Shown here piece by piece: positions 9,923 through 18,844 of a DNA stretch of 64,000 bases. Within the stretch, counting starts at the first letter, position 1. Each line of letters begins with the position of its first letter. Made by a program: the position numbers and the translations under genes. The stretch comes from Rhizobium bangladeshense (lineage in GTDB: Bacteria; Pseudomonadota; Alphaproteobacteria; Rhizobiales; Rhizobiaceae). Location of the stretch: positions 3,475,001 through 3,539,000 of the forward strand of contig NZ_CP071612.1 in the NCBI RefSeq assembly GCF_017357245.1, written 5' to 3'. The notes beneath the pieces were generated by a model, which ran no database searches, was not told where the DNA came from, and worked only from the letters and a program-made list of their open reading frames with translations.

Positions 9923-9960
9923 GATATTGTTATTCAGCGGAAGGAATAAGAAGCAATATC
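9923..9960. promoter_or_regulatory. inverted repeat in LysR/hydrolase divergent promoter region
   Basis: GATATTG-TTATTC (9923-9935) is mirrored by GAATAA-GAAG-CAATATC (9944-9960), an interrupted dyad with a four-base bulge. It lies between the hydrolase start and the LysR start. LysR proteins usually bind imperfect dyads in exactly this position, so it is a candidate site for autoregulation and control of the efflux run. No binding evidence exists. Confidence 0.45.
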
Positions 9961-10020
9961 GCGATTACACTGTTCCAATTTTCGAATAATGGTGCAACGC
10001 AAACTGCGGACTTGAAACCG

Positions 10021-10932
10021 ATGGATCAGCTCTCGGCAATGCGCGTCTTCATCCGTGTGGTGGAGACGGGCAATTTCACCCGCGCCGCCGACATGCTCGC
10101 CATGCCCAAAGCGACGGTGACCAACCTCATTCAGGGCCTCGAAGCGCATCTGCGCACCAAGCTTCTGAACCGTACCACGCGCCGGGTCATGGTAACCACG
10201 GACGGCGCGCTTTATTATGAACGCGCCGCCCAGATCATCTCCGAACTGGAAGAACTCGATGGCAGCCTCTCCAACTCGCAAAGCCTGCCGAGCGGGCGGC
10301 TGCGTATCGAGATGAGCGGCGCCTTTGCTGACGCCATCGTCGTTCCGGCGCTTTGTGACTTCTACCAGCGCTATCCCGACATCCGCCTGGATCTGGGGGT
10401 CGGCGACCGCACGGTGGACTACCTGGTCGAAAACGTCGATTGCGCGCTACGGGCGGGCACGCCCACCGACCAATCGCTGATTGCCCGGCGGGTTTCGGAG
10501 ATGGAACTGATCACCTGCGCTTCGCCGAGCTACATTCAGAAATTCGGCATGCCCGAACGGCCGGAGGATTTGGAGGCCACGCACTACTCCGTCAATTATT
10601 TCCGCGCCCAAAACAACCGGACGCTGCCCTTCGAATTTCGCAGGGGCAACGAAATGGTCGAGACCACCCCGCGCTGCATCGCCTCGGTCAACGACAGCAG
10701 GACTTATCTGACCGCGGCCCTGACCGGGCTCGGCGTCGCGCAGGTGCCGACCTTCATGGCGCGTGAACCCATGCGGCGGGGCGAACTCATCCGCCTGCTG
10801 CCGGATTGGCGCCGCGATCCGGTTCCGCTCTATGTGGTCTATCCGCCGAACCGCCACCTCAGCAACAAGGTGCGCGTCTTCGTAGACTGGCTGGTGAAGC
10901 TTCTGGTCGAGGCCAGGCTGAACGATTTATAG
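10021..10932 (+). CDS. LysR-family transcriptional regulator
   Basis: DNA-binding regulator of 303 aa. The N-terminal winged helix-turn-helix spans about residues 1-60 (FTRAADMLAMPKATVTNLI then LEAHLRTKLLNRTTRRVM). The rest is a periplasmic-binding-like effector domain (about 90-295). It belongs to the CrgA/YafC-like group, given the C-terminus VRVFVDWLVKLL. The ATG at 10021 fits the domain start; a longer upstream frame to 9814 would add a non-homologous extension and is rejected. Its divergent placement next to the hydrolase-adaptor-permease run suggests that it controls that run and itself. The effector is unknown. Confidence 0.9.
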   Translation: MDQLSAMRVFIRVVETGNFTRAADMLAMPKATVTNLIQGLEAHLRTKLLNRTTRRVMVTTDGALYYERAAQIISELEELDGSLSNSQSLPSGRLRIEMSGAFADAIVVPALCDFYQRYPDIRLDLGVGDRTVDYLVENVDCALRAGTPTDQSLIARRVSEMELITCASPSYIQKFGMPERPEDLEATHYSVNYFRAQNNRTLPFEFRRGNEMVETTPRCIASVNDSRTYLTAALTGLGVAQVPTFMAREPMRRGELIRLLPDWRRDPVPLYVVYPPNRHLSNKVRVFVDWLVKLLVEARLNDL

Positions 10933-11011
10933 GGCATGCCGCAGCGGCAAACAGATACGGCCCGGAAGGCAGGGGAGACCTTCGACGGGCCGCAATATTT
11001 TGAACATCGGG

Positions 11012-11089
11012 CCTGTCGCGCCGCTGCATGGGCGCGGCAGGCTCTGGAGGCTCGCGAGAGAGCGTCAGGGAACTCCGCTCTCTCGCGAG
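11012..11089. terminator. two tandem strong hairpins after the LysR gene
   Basis: The first stem is CCTGTCGCGCC (11012-11022) with GGCGCGGCAGG (11031-11041), 11 pairs with one G-U. The second is CTCGCGAGAGAGCG (11051-11064) with CGCTCTCTCGCGAG (11076-11089), a perfect 14-bp stem with an 11-base loop. They lie 80-157 bp after the LysR stop. The second is followed by AAATTA rather than a T-run, so they may end the LysR transcript, stabilise its 3' end, or belong to an unannotated RNA. Confidence 0.45.
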
Positions 11090-11189
11090 AAATTACTTAT
11101 AAGCACTCTCCACAAGATTGTAAGAGGAAAAACCTACAAGCGTCGTTCACATAATCGCGGTGACGGCGCCTTCGTCAGATCGCACCGCC

Positions 11190-11776
<587 letters not shown>

Positions 11777-11826
11777 CGCCCATCCGAAAGCGTGACGCGG
11801 TTTCGGGGTGACGAGGGACGCGCGGG

Positions 11827-12444
11827 ATGTTATCTGCCTCGGCCATGACCGATGGTGGAATGACGAAGGGCGCGATCGGCGCCGGCGCGCTTGCCGGCGA
11901 AGGCCTCAGGACGTTTTTCGAGCGCGACGCGGTCACCGTGGCCCGCGACCTTCTGGGCTGCCATCTCGCAGTCGATGGCGCCGGCGGCCGGATCACCGAG
12001 ACCGAAGCCTATTTCCCCGATGATGAAGCCTCGCACAGTTTTCGTGGCCCGACCAAGCGCAACGGCGCCATGTTCGGCCGACCCGGCAATGTCTACATCT
12101 ACCGCATCTACGGCATGTACTGGTGCCTGAACTTCGTCTGCCATCCGGGCTCGGCGGTGCTGATCCGCGCACTTGAGCCGGAAACCGGAATTCCCGCCAT
12201 GATGGAGCGGCGCGGCACCGATATGCTGACGGCGCTCTGCAGCGGCCCGGGCAAGCTCTGCCAGGCCCTCGGCATTGACATCGAAGTCAATGACCGGCTG
12301 CTCGACCGCCCGCCCTATGCGCTAACGCCGTCTGCGCCGGTGCCCATTGTCTCGGGAAAACGCATCGGCATTACAAAAAATGCCGAGGCACCCTGGCGTT
12401 TCGGCATTCAGGGATCGCGTTATCTCAGCAAACCTTTTCGCTGA
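11827..12444 (+). CDS. mpg: DNA-3-methyladenine glycosylase (AAG/MPG type)
   Basis: Base-excision repair glycosylase of 205 aa that removes alkylated purines such as 3-methyladenine. It has the AAG-family core: RDLLGCHLAV, the catalytic-glutamate motif ITETEAYFPDDEASH (about residues 57-71), RNGAMFGRPGNVYIYRIYG and the C-terminal phrase RFGIQGSRYLSK. Length is typical for the bacterial enzyme. The first ATG at 11827 gives a slightly long N-terminus; ATG 11845 is an alternative. It ends at the base directly before the stop of the convergent MFS gene, with no gap. Confidence 0.9.
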   Translation: MLSASAMTDGGMTKGAIGAGALAGEGLRTFFERDAVTVARDLLGCHLAVDGAGGRITETEAYFPDDEASHSFRGPTKRNGAMFGRPGNVYIYRIYGMYWCLNFVCHPGSAVLIRALEPETGIPAMMERRGTDMLTALCSGPGKLCQALGIDIEVNDRLLDRPPYALTPSAPVPIVSGKRIGITKNAEAPWRFGIQGSRYLSKPFR

Positions 12445-13986
12445 TTATTCCATGACGGCGCTGTGATCGACGGCGGGCGCCGCCTTCGGCTTGCGCAGCA
12501 AAAGCACCAGCGGAATCACCGCAAGCGACATCAGCATCAAAAGCTTGAAATCGTCCATATAGGCGATGATCGTCGATTGAAGCGTGATGATCTCGTTAAG
12601 CGAGGCGCGTCCGGCAGCCGTCACAGGACTAAGCCCCTGCGCCGCCGCGGCGTTGAAGGCATGGTTGAACGGCGTCACATAGGCCGCGATCGATTCGTGA
12701 TTGCGCTGAGTATTCTCGACGATCAACGCCGAGACGATCGAAATGCCGACCGATGAGCCGATGTTTCGCGAAAGATTGTAGAGGCCGGTGCCATCGCCAC
12801 GCATCTGGGAGGGCAGCGTGGCGAAAGCGATCGTCGTCAGCGGCACGAAGAGGAAGCCCAGGCCGGCACCCTGGATGAAGCCGATCGAGACGATCGTCCA
12901 TTGCGAGACGTCGGGCGTCCAGCCCGTCATGTCGTACATCGCCCAGGCGGTGAGCCCGAGCCCCAGCACCAGCAGCCAACGCGTATCCACCTTGCCGATC
13001 AGCCGCCCGACGATGAACATGCAGAGCATGGTGCCGAGCCCGCGCGGCCCCATGACGATACCGGCGGTGATGACGGGATAGCCCATCAGGGTCTGCAGAT
13101 AAGGCGTCATCAGTGCCAGCGAGGCGAGATAGGTGATGCCGATCACGAAGATGAAGATCATGCTGATCGTGAAGTTCTGATCGAGAAACAGCTTCGGGTT
13201 GACGAAGGATTTCTCTGCGGTCAGCGTGTGCACGAGGAGCAGATAGAACGCCGCGGCGCAGACGATCGCTTCGAGCATGATCTCGCCTGATGAGAACCAG
13301 TCGAGCTGCTCGCCGCGGTCCAGGAAGAGCTGGAGCGAGGCGATGAACAGGCTCATCATACCGAAACCGAACCAGTCCAGCTTGGCGAGCAGATCCCTCT
13401 TCGTTTCCGAGACGAAGATGATGATGCCGGCAAAAGCGAGCGCCCCGATCGGCACGTTGATGTAGAACACCCAGCGCCAGCTGATATTGTCGGTCAGCCA
13501 ACCGCCGATGACGGGTCCGAGTACCGGCCCGACCATGACCGAGACGCCGAAGAGAGCCATCGCCGAGCCGCGCTCCTCGACGCTATAGATGTCGAGGAGG
13601 ATGCCCTGGGAAAGTGGCACCAGCGATGCGCCAAAAAGGCCCTGCATCAGGCGAAAGACGACGATCTGGTTCAGCGATTGCGCAAGACCGCAGAGGATGG
13701 AGGCGCCGACGAAGCCGGCAACGGCGACGAGCAGCACGCGCTTGCGACCGAACCTGGCGGCGAGGAAACCCGAGGGCGGCGTCATGATCGCCGCCGCGAC
13801 AATATAGGAGGTCAGGACCCAGTTGATCTGGTCGGCGGAAGCCGACACGCTGCCCTGGATATAGGGCAGCGCCACGTTGGCGATCGTCGTATCCAGCGCC
13901 TGCATGATGACGGCAAGAATGACGCAGGCCGTGATCGCGCCACGATTGGCGACCGGGTTCACCGGAGAGGGGGCAGCGTTAGTCAT
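12445..13986 (-). CDS. emrB: DHA2-family MFS drug exporter (EmrB-like)
   Basis: Proton-driven exporter of 513 aa with about 14 membrane helices. It carries the DHA2/antiporter motifs DTTIANVALPYIQGS (helix 1), GPVLGPVIGGWL (motif C) and WRWVFYINVPIG. It should work with the EmrA-like adaptor encoded just upstream and a TolC-like channel to expel hydrophobic compounds. The start is ATG at 13986, which overlaps the adaptor stop by 8 bases (translational coupling). A longer frame to 14061 would run inside the adaptor gene and is rejected. Its stop abuts the stop of the glycosylase gene. Confidence 0.9.
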   Translation of the reverse strand: MTNAAPSPVNPVANRGAITACVILAVIMQALDTTIANVALPYIQGSVSASADQINWVLTSYIVAAAIMTPPSGFLAARFGRKRVLLVAVAGFVGASILCGLAQSLNQIVVFRLMQGLFGASLVPLSQGILLDIYSVEERGSAMALFGVSVMVGPVLGPVIGGWLTDNISWRWVFYINVPIGALAFAGIIIFVSETKRDLLAKLDWFGFGMMSLFIASLQLFLDRGEQLDWFSSGEIMLEAIVCAAAFYLLLVHTLTAEKSFVNPKLFLDQNFTISMIFIFVIGITYLASLALMTPYLQTLMGYPVITAGIVMGPRGLGTMLCMFIVGRLIGKVDTRWLLVLGLGLTAWAMYDMTGWTPDVSQWTIVSIGFIQGAGLGFLFVPLTTIAFATLPSQMRGDGTGLYNLSRNIGSSVGISIVSALIVENTQRNHESIAAYVTPFNHAFNAAAAQGLSPVTAAGRASLNEIITLQSTIIAYMDDFKLLMLMSLAVIPLVLLLRKPKAAPAVDHSAVME

Positions 13987-15199
13987 GGTCCTTGCCCTGA
14001 GGCCGGCCCAGAAGCTTGTTGACGAAATCCGGCAGGCCGCGGGCGTGGCCGGTATCGACATCGACGACCGTGCTCATGCCGACACGAAGCGGCGGCTTGC
14101 CTTGAGTATCCTCGATGCTGACGCGCATCGGGATGCGCTGGACGACCTTTACCCAGTTGCCGGTGGTGTTCTGCGCCGGCAGCAGCGAGAAGCTGGAGCC
14201 GGAGGCCGGGCTGATGCTCTCGATCTTGCCCTTCCATGTCACGCCAGGATAGGTGTCGACATGGATCTCGGCCGTCTGGCCCGGCTTGACGTAGGTCAGC
14301 TCGGTTTCCTTCGGGCTGGCGGCGATCCACAGGTGGTCTGTGGCGACAAGCGAGAATGCCTGCTGCGAAGCCTGCAAATAAGAGCCGACCTGCAGCGCGT
14401 TGACATTGGTGACGATACCGTCGAAGGGGGCCCTGACGACGCTGTGGTCGAACTCGCGCTGTGCATTATCGACCTGTGACTTGGCCTGCAGATAGAGCGG
14501 GTTTTCCTCGACCGGCTGGTCGGCGCTGCCGCCGAGCTGAGCGAGTGTCGTTGCCGCTTCCGCCTTGGCGACGGCGACCTTCTGTTGAGCAGCTTCGAGA
14601 TTGTGCCTGGCCTCGTCATAGGCGGATTGCGTTGCACTGCCGTTGTTGACGAGGGCCTGCTGACGGTCGAACTGATCCTGGTAATAGGGCAGATCGGCCT
14701 CAGCTTGGGTGATCTCGGCGAGTGACTGCTGATAGCTCGCCTTGAGGTTCATGATCTGGTTGCGCTGCGCGCCGAGCTGCGCCCTGGCGCCATCGAGCGC
14801 AATCCTGAAGGAATCCGATTTGAGGCTGAAGAGCACCTGGCCCGCCTTGACCGCCTCGTTCTCGTGCACGTTGATCTCGTCGACGATGCCCGAGACATCA
14901 GTGGTGACCCCGACCATGTCGGCCTGAATATAGGCGTTATCGGTTGACATCACCTGGCCGCCATTGACGTAGTAATAACCGCCGATGACCAGCGCTGCCG
15001 GCAGAAGGGCGAAAAGGACGGGCCGTGTGAGACTGCGCCGGCGGCGGACCTTGTTGCCGCCAGGCGCAGCCACGGCGGCAGCCGGCGCTGAACTGGATGA
15101 AGGCGCTTCGGCTACCGTTTCCTGCTGTTTGATTTGGTTTGCTTCAGATGTCTTGGCATCGGCGTCTGCAACGACGCGGAGGTTGGGTTGATCAGCCAT
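13979..15199 (-). CDS. emrA: EmrA/HlyD-family membrane fusion protein
   Basis: Periplasmic adaptor of 406 aa for the EmrB-like exporter. A charged, Ala-rich cytoplasmic N-terminus (about 1-55) is followed by one membrane helix (about 58-78). Next come the first lipoyl half with DNAYIQADMVGVTTDVSG, a long coiled-coil (about 135-225) and the second half with VRAPFDGIVTNVNALQVG. This is the EmrA arrangement. The start overlaps the stop of the upstream MarR gene by 8 bases and its stop overlaps the EmrB start by 8 bases. The three genes therefore form one coupled operon marR-emrA-emrB. Confidence 0.92.
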   Translation of the reverse strand: MADQPNLRVVADADAKTSEANQIKQQETVAEAPSSSSAPAAAVAAPGGNKVRRRRSLTRPVLFALLPAALVIGGYYYVNGGQVMSTDNAYIQADMVGVTTDVSGIVDEINVHENEAVKAGQVLFSLKSDSFRIALDGARAQLGAQRNQIMNLKASYQQSLAEITQAEADLPYYQDQFDRQQALVNNGSATQSAYDEARHNLEAAQQKVAVAKAEAATTLAQLGGSADQPVEENPLYLQAKSQVDNAQREFDHSVVRAPFDGIVTNVNALQVGSYLQASQQAFSLVATDHLWIAASPKETELTYVKPGQTAEIHVDTYPGVTWKGKIESISPASGSSFSLLPAQNTTGNWVKVVQRIPMRVSIEDTQGKPPLRVGMSTVVDVDTGHARGLPDFVNKLLGRPQGKDHD

Positions 15200-15656
15200 C
15201 GTTCATCTCATTCTCTTCCACCGGTGTTCGGCAAGCCTGCACCAGGTTCGTCTTCATTGCAGATAGGATCCGGTAAAGCTGCTCGCGCTGCTCGGCCGAA
15301 ACGCCCTCCAGCGCCTCGGCTCGGGTGACATCGCCGAGTTCGCGCATTTCGGCGAGCAGCGGATGCGCCTCCTCGCGCATGTAGAGCAGCCAGACACGCC
15401 GGTCGGTGGGATGCTGGCGGCGCTCGATTAGCCCGCGCTCGGCGAGCTTGTCGAGGATGCGCACCAGCGTGATCGGCTCGATTTCGAGGATTTCGGCAAG
15501 GCCGCTTTGGTGGATGCCTTCGTTGTTTGAGAGATAGGCAAGTGTCTGCCATTGTGAACGCGTCAACCCAAGGCACTTCGCGCGCTGCTCGAACCGCTTG
15601 CGCAGCAGCCGCGCGACGTCGTGCAAAAGAAAACCGAGTGTCGGCGTGGCGCTCAT
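15192..15656 (-). CDS. MarR-family transcriptional regulator (EmrR-like)
   Basis: Winged-helix repressor of 154 aa. The core is SQWQTLAYLSNNEGIHQSGL, the recognition helix region is ITLVRILDKLAERGLI and the wing is RRQHPTDRRVWLLYM (about residues 88-102), all MarR hallmarks. It is first in the operon with the EmrAB-type exporter. The family habit is to repress its own operon until an exported drug binds. An inverted repeat 22-35 bp upstream of its start is a candidate operator. Confidence 0.92.
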   Translation of the reverse strand: MSATPTLGFLLHDVARLLRKRFEQRAKCLGLTRSQWQTLAYLSNNEGIHQSGLAEILEIEPITLVRILDKLAERGLIERRQHPTDRRVWLLYMREEAHPLLAEMRELGDVTRAEALEGVSAEQREQLYRILSAMKTNLVQACRTPVEENEMNDG

Positions 15657-15677
15657 GGGGACATTTGCCGGCTATTT

Positions 15678-15691
15678 ATAAGCATACTTAT
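15678..15691. promoter_or_regulatory. candidate MarR operator
   Basis: ATAAG and CTTAT form an inverted repeat around a 4-base spacer, in an AT-rich patch 22-35 bp upstream of the MarR start. Position and symmetry suit an autoregulatory MarR site overlapping the operon promoter. The arms are short, so chance is possible. Confidence 0.4.
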
Positions 15692-15873
15692 GATATGGGT
15701 GATATATTCCTGCCGCGTGCACTGCACAAGGGTGCTTCAGGTAAATTCCGAAGCCGCGGCTAAAATGCCGCAGCCGCAGCGAGAAAAGCTGGCTTCGTAC
15801 AGTGGCCGCAGACCGGCTTCGGCCCTAATTTTCGACAGAGATAGCCTCCGCCGGAGGCGTGCAGGAGGGCTGG

Positions 15874-17415
15874 ATGGCGTTCTTCGAAAGCATGCTGACA
15901 TTGCTTCTGGTAGCGATCGTCTTCCTGCAATTCTCTCGAAAATTCCGCATCCCTTATCCCACAATGCTGGCGATCGCCGGCATCATCGTTGCCGCTGTGC
16001 CCTGGGCGCCCGACGTCGCCATTGATCCGCAATTGGCGCTGGCGCTGTTGATCGCGCCCGTCCTCTTCGACGCTGCCTATGACCTGCCGCCACGGACGTT
16101 GAGGCGCAACTGGCTGCCGCTCTTCTCGCTCGCCGCCATTGCCGTCATCCTGACGGCCGTCGCAGTCGCCGCCGTCGCCATGACGACGGCCGGCCTGCCG
16201 CTTGCTGCAGCCTTGGCCCTCGGAGCCATCGTCGCACCACCCGATGCGGCAGCGGCAACCGCTATGCTCGACCGTTTCGAGCTGCCGCGGCAGACCTATG
16301 TGGTCCTTAAAGGCGAGAGCCTTTTGAACGATGCCGTCGCGCTCCTGATCTTCAGCGCGGCGGTGGCCGCCGCCTCAAGCCCGACCTTCTTCAGCGGCGC
16401 CCTTGCGCAACTGGCGCTGGCGGCGCCGGGAGGTATCATCCTCGGTTATCTCCTCGGCCGTCTCTACATGGTCATCGGAGTAAGACTCGCCGGCACGCTC
16501 GGCGGCACCTTGCTCGAATTCGTCGCCACGTTTGGCGCATGGATCATCGCCGAGCGGCTGCACCTTTCAGCGATTTTGACCATCGTCGTTTATGCGATGG
16601 TGATCGCCCGCTACATGCCCGAAAGGCAGACCGCCCGCCATCGCATCCACTCCTATTCGGTTTGGGAAGCCGCGGTCTTCCTGGTCAACGTGCTCGCCTT
16701 CCTGCTGATGGGGCTGCAAGTCCGCCAAATCTTCGTTGATATCGACCCCGGTCGACTCGACTTCGCGATCACCCTGGCCGCCTCGGTCTTCATCACCGTC
16801 ATCGTGGTCCGCCTGGCTTGGGTGCTTCTCTATAACCGTGTGATTACCTTTCTGGCGGTGCGTAGGCTGACGAAACAGGCCGTTCCTACTTTCGCGACGA
16901 GCCTTATCGCCGGATGGTGCGGAATGCGCGGCCTCGTGACGCTGGCGACCGCGCTCGCCTTGCCGATCGACTTCCACGACCGCGACATCATCCTACTCAG
17001 CGCCCTTGCCGTAGTCCTCGGCACACTCATCGTTCAGGGGCTGACGCTCGGGCCGCTGATCCGCTTCCTGAAATTTGATCCGGACACCTCCTTGGACCGT
17101 GATCTCACAAAAGCCCGCATCGCGCTCATTGATGCAGCGCTTGCCGAGCTTGACGGCGATGAAAAATCCACCCGCATCTTGCGCGATGTCTACACCTCCG
17201 AGCGTGAGATCGCCGCTGACGGAAAACACCCGCGCGAGGTCAGCCGGCTTGACAAACAGCGCCGCAACGTCATCACCGCCAAACGCCGCAAACTGGCGGC
17301 GATGCGCCGCGCCGGCGAGATCGACGACGATGTCTTTCACATGCTGGAACAGGAACTTGACTGGGCCGAACTCGCAGCCTTACCGCCAGGCCGCGATGAG
17401 ATTGTCGAAAGCTGA
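15874..17415 (+). CDS. CPA1-family cation/proton antiporter (NhaP-like)
   Basis: Inner-membrane antiporter of 513 aa with about 12 helices (residues 5-400) followed by a roughly 110-aa charged cytoplasmic tail. It should exchange Na+ or K+ for H+. Diagnostic segments are GAIVAPPDAAAATAML (the ion-site ND/PD region), LKGESLLNDAVALLIF and MRGLVTLATALALPI. The ATG at 15874 is chosen because AGGAGG lies at 15863-15868; a GTG at 15859 would overlap that site. It is divergent from the MarR-EmrAB operon, with about 215 bp between starts. Confidence 0.9.
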   Translation: MAFFESMLTLLLVAIVFLQFSRKFRIPYPTMLAIAGIIVAAVPWAPDVAIDPQLALALLIAPVLFDAAYDLPPRTLRRNWLPLFSLAAIAVILTAVAVAAVAMTTAGLPLAAALALGAIVAPPDAAAATAMLDRFELPRQTYVVLKGESLLNDAVALLIFSAAVAAASSPTFFSGALAQLALAAPGGIILGYLLGRLYMVIGVRLAGTLGGTLLEFVATFGAWIIAERLHLSAILTIVVYAMVIARYMPERQTARHRIHSYSVWEAAVFLVNVLAFLLMGLQVRQIFVDIDPGRLDFAITLAASVFITVIVVRLAWVLLYNRVITFLAVRRLTKQAVPTFATSLIAGWCGMRGLVTLATALALPIDFHDRDIILLSALAVVLGTLIVQGLTLGPLIRFLKFDPDTSLDRDLTKARIALIDAALAELDGDEKSTRILRDVYTSEREIAADGKHPREVSRLDKQRRNVITAKRRKLAAMRRAGEIDDDVFHMLEQELDWAELAALPPGRDEIVES

Positions 17416-17665
17416 CGCCGCTCGTAAAGAATTGATAACCGCCGGCAATTGGCATTTGCTATTTTTCGCGGCAGCCGTTTATATCCCGTTCCATAGCGTT
17501 AAGACTTTCCATTGTGCGTCGCATGCCGGCCTTCCCTTCCATCGATCGGATGCCGGGGGTATCACGGGAGCCTAGGCTTCCGTTCACAGCAGCAAGACAT
17601 GAATAGCATAACTTCATCTTAGCTTCGGCGGCAGTCGATCGGCCGTCGAGATTGGAGGGACCGGT

Positions 17666-18844
17666 ATGACTTACGTGCTTCGACGGATATTGATGCTCGG
17701 CTGTATCACCACATTCATGCCCTTGGCCGCAATGGCCCAAGGCGCTCCCTCCGCGCCTCCTCCCGTTACTGTCGCAAAGCCTGTCGTGCGTGATGTCGTC
17801 GATAATGACGAATTCATCGGCCGTTTCCAGCCGGTCGATGAGGTTTCCGTGCGCTCGCGCGTCGGCGGCTATCTGCAGGAAGTTCATTTCGAGGACGGCG
17901 CCCTGGTCAAGCAGGGCGACCTGCTCTTCGTCATCGACCAACGTCCGTTCATAACCGCGCTCAACCAAGCAAAGGCCGCGCTTGAAGCGGCGCAATCCAC
18001 CCTTGTCTTCGCCGATGCGCAGTATAAGCGCGCCCAGTCGCTTGCTTCGAGCGGCAGCCAATCCGCACAGACGCTTGATGATCGCCGCCGCGAATTCGAT
18101 TCCGCCCAGGCCAATGTCCGCGGCGCGCAGGCTGCCGCTGATCGCGCAGCTCTCGACCTTGAATATACCGAGATCAAGGCGCCGCTCAGCGGCCGCATCG
18201 ACCGTCGTCTGATCTCGACGGGCAACCTGGTGCAAGCAGACCAGACGGTGCTCACAACGATCGTTTCCCTCGATCCGATCGATTTCTATTTCGATGTCGA
18301 CGAGCGCCGACTGCTCAATTTCGCCGACACCGCACGCAAGATGGGCACGGACCTCCAACAAGGCGGCGGCGGCGTGGACGTCTCCGTCACGATCTCGGAC
18401 CCCACCGCCAAGCCCTTCAAGGGAAAACTCGATTTCGCCGAGAACCGGGTCGACAATGAGAGCGGCACCATCCGCATCCGCGCTCGCCTAGCAAATCCCG
18501 ATCTCGTCCTGCAGCCGGGCCTGTTTGGCCGTGTGCAGGTCGCAGCCTCCAACACCTATAAGGCTATTCTCGTGCCGGATGAGGCGATTGGTTCGGATCA
18601 GAATGAACGCGTCGTCTATGTCGTTGACGCGCAAGGCAAGGTTTCGACCAAGCCGGTGCGGCCTGGACCACGGCTCTACGGCTATCGCGTTATTCGCGAG
18701 GGCCTCGACGGCACCGAGACGATCATCGTCAACGGCCTGATGCGCGCAAGGCCGGGTTCGACAATCACGCCTCAGATGAGCGAACTGCCGCAGGAGCGGC
18801 AGGATACTCCGCCGGAAGCCGCAAATGCGGAGACCGGACAATGA
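17666..18844 (+). CDS. RND periplasmic adaptor (MexE/AcrA-like)
   Basis: Second RND membrane-fusion protein, 392 aa. It has a cleavable signal-like N-terminus ending near AMAQ (about residue 29). Next come a first lipoyl half with DGALVKQGDLLFVIDQRPF, a coiled-coil (about 100-160), the second half with DLEYTEIKAPLSGRIDRR and a beta-barrel domain with FAENRVDNESGTIRIRARL. No lipobox cysteine is present. The ATG at 17666 follows GGAGGG. It overlaps the permease start by four bases (ATGA), so the pair is coupled. There is no regulator immediately upstream. Confidence 0.92.
   Translation: MTYVLRRILMLGCITTFMPLAAMAQGAPSAPPPVTVAKPVVRDVVDNDEFIGRFQPVDEVSVRSRVGGYLQEVHFEDGALVKQGDLLFVIDQRPFITALNQAKAALEAAQSTLVFADAQYKRAQSLASSGSQSAQTLDDRRREFDSAQANVRGAQAAADRAALDLEYTEIKAPLSGRIDRRLISTGNLVQADQTVLTTIVSLDPIDFYFDVDERRLLNFADTARKMGTDLQQGGGGVDVSVTISDPTAKPFKGKLDFAENRVDNESGTIRIRARLANPDLVLQPGLFGRVQVAASNTYKAILVPDEAIGSDQNERVVYVVDAQGKVSTKPVRPGPRLYGYRVIREGLDGTETIIVNGLMRARPGSTITPQMSELPQERQDTPPEAANAETGQ

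Noticed and set aside
9814..10020. Upstream extension of the LysR gene to 9814
   Set aside because: The standard LysR winged helix begins right after ATG 10021; the extension covers the divergent promoter and the dyad.
13979..14061. N-terminal extension of the EmrB gene up to 14061
   Set aside because: The extension overlaps the EmrA gene, is not membrane-like, and ATG 13986 gives the normal DHA2 start with stop-start coupling.
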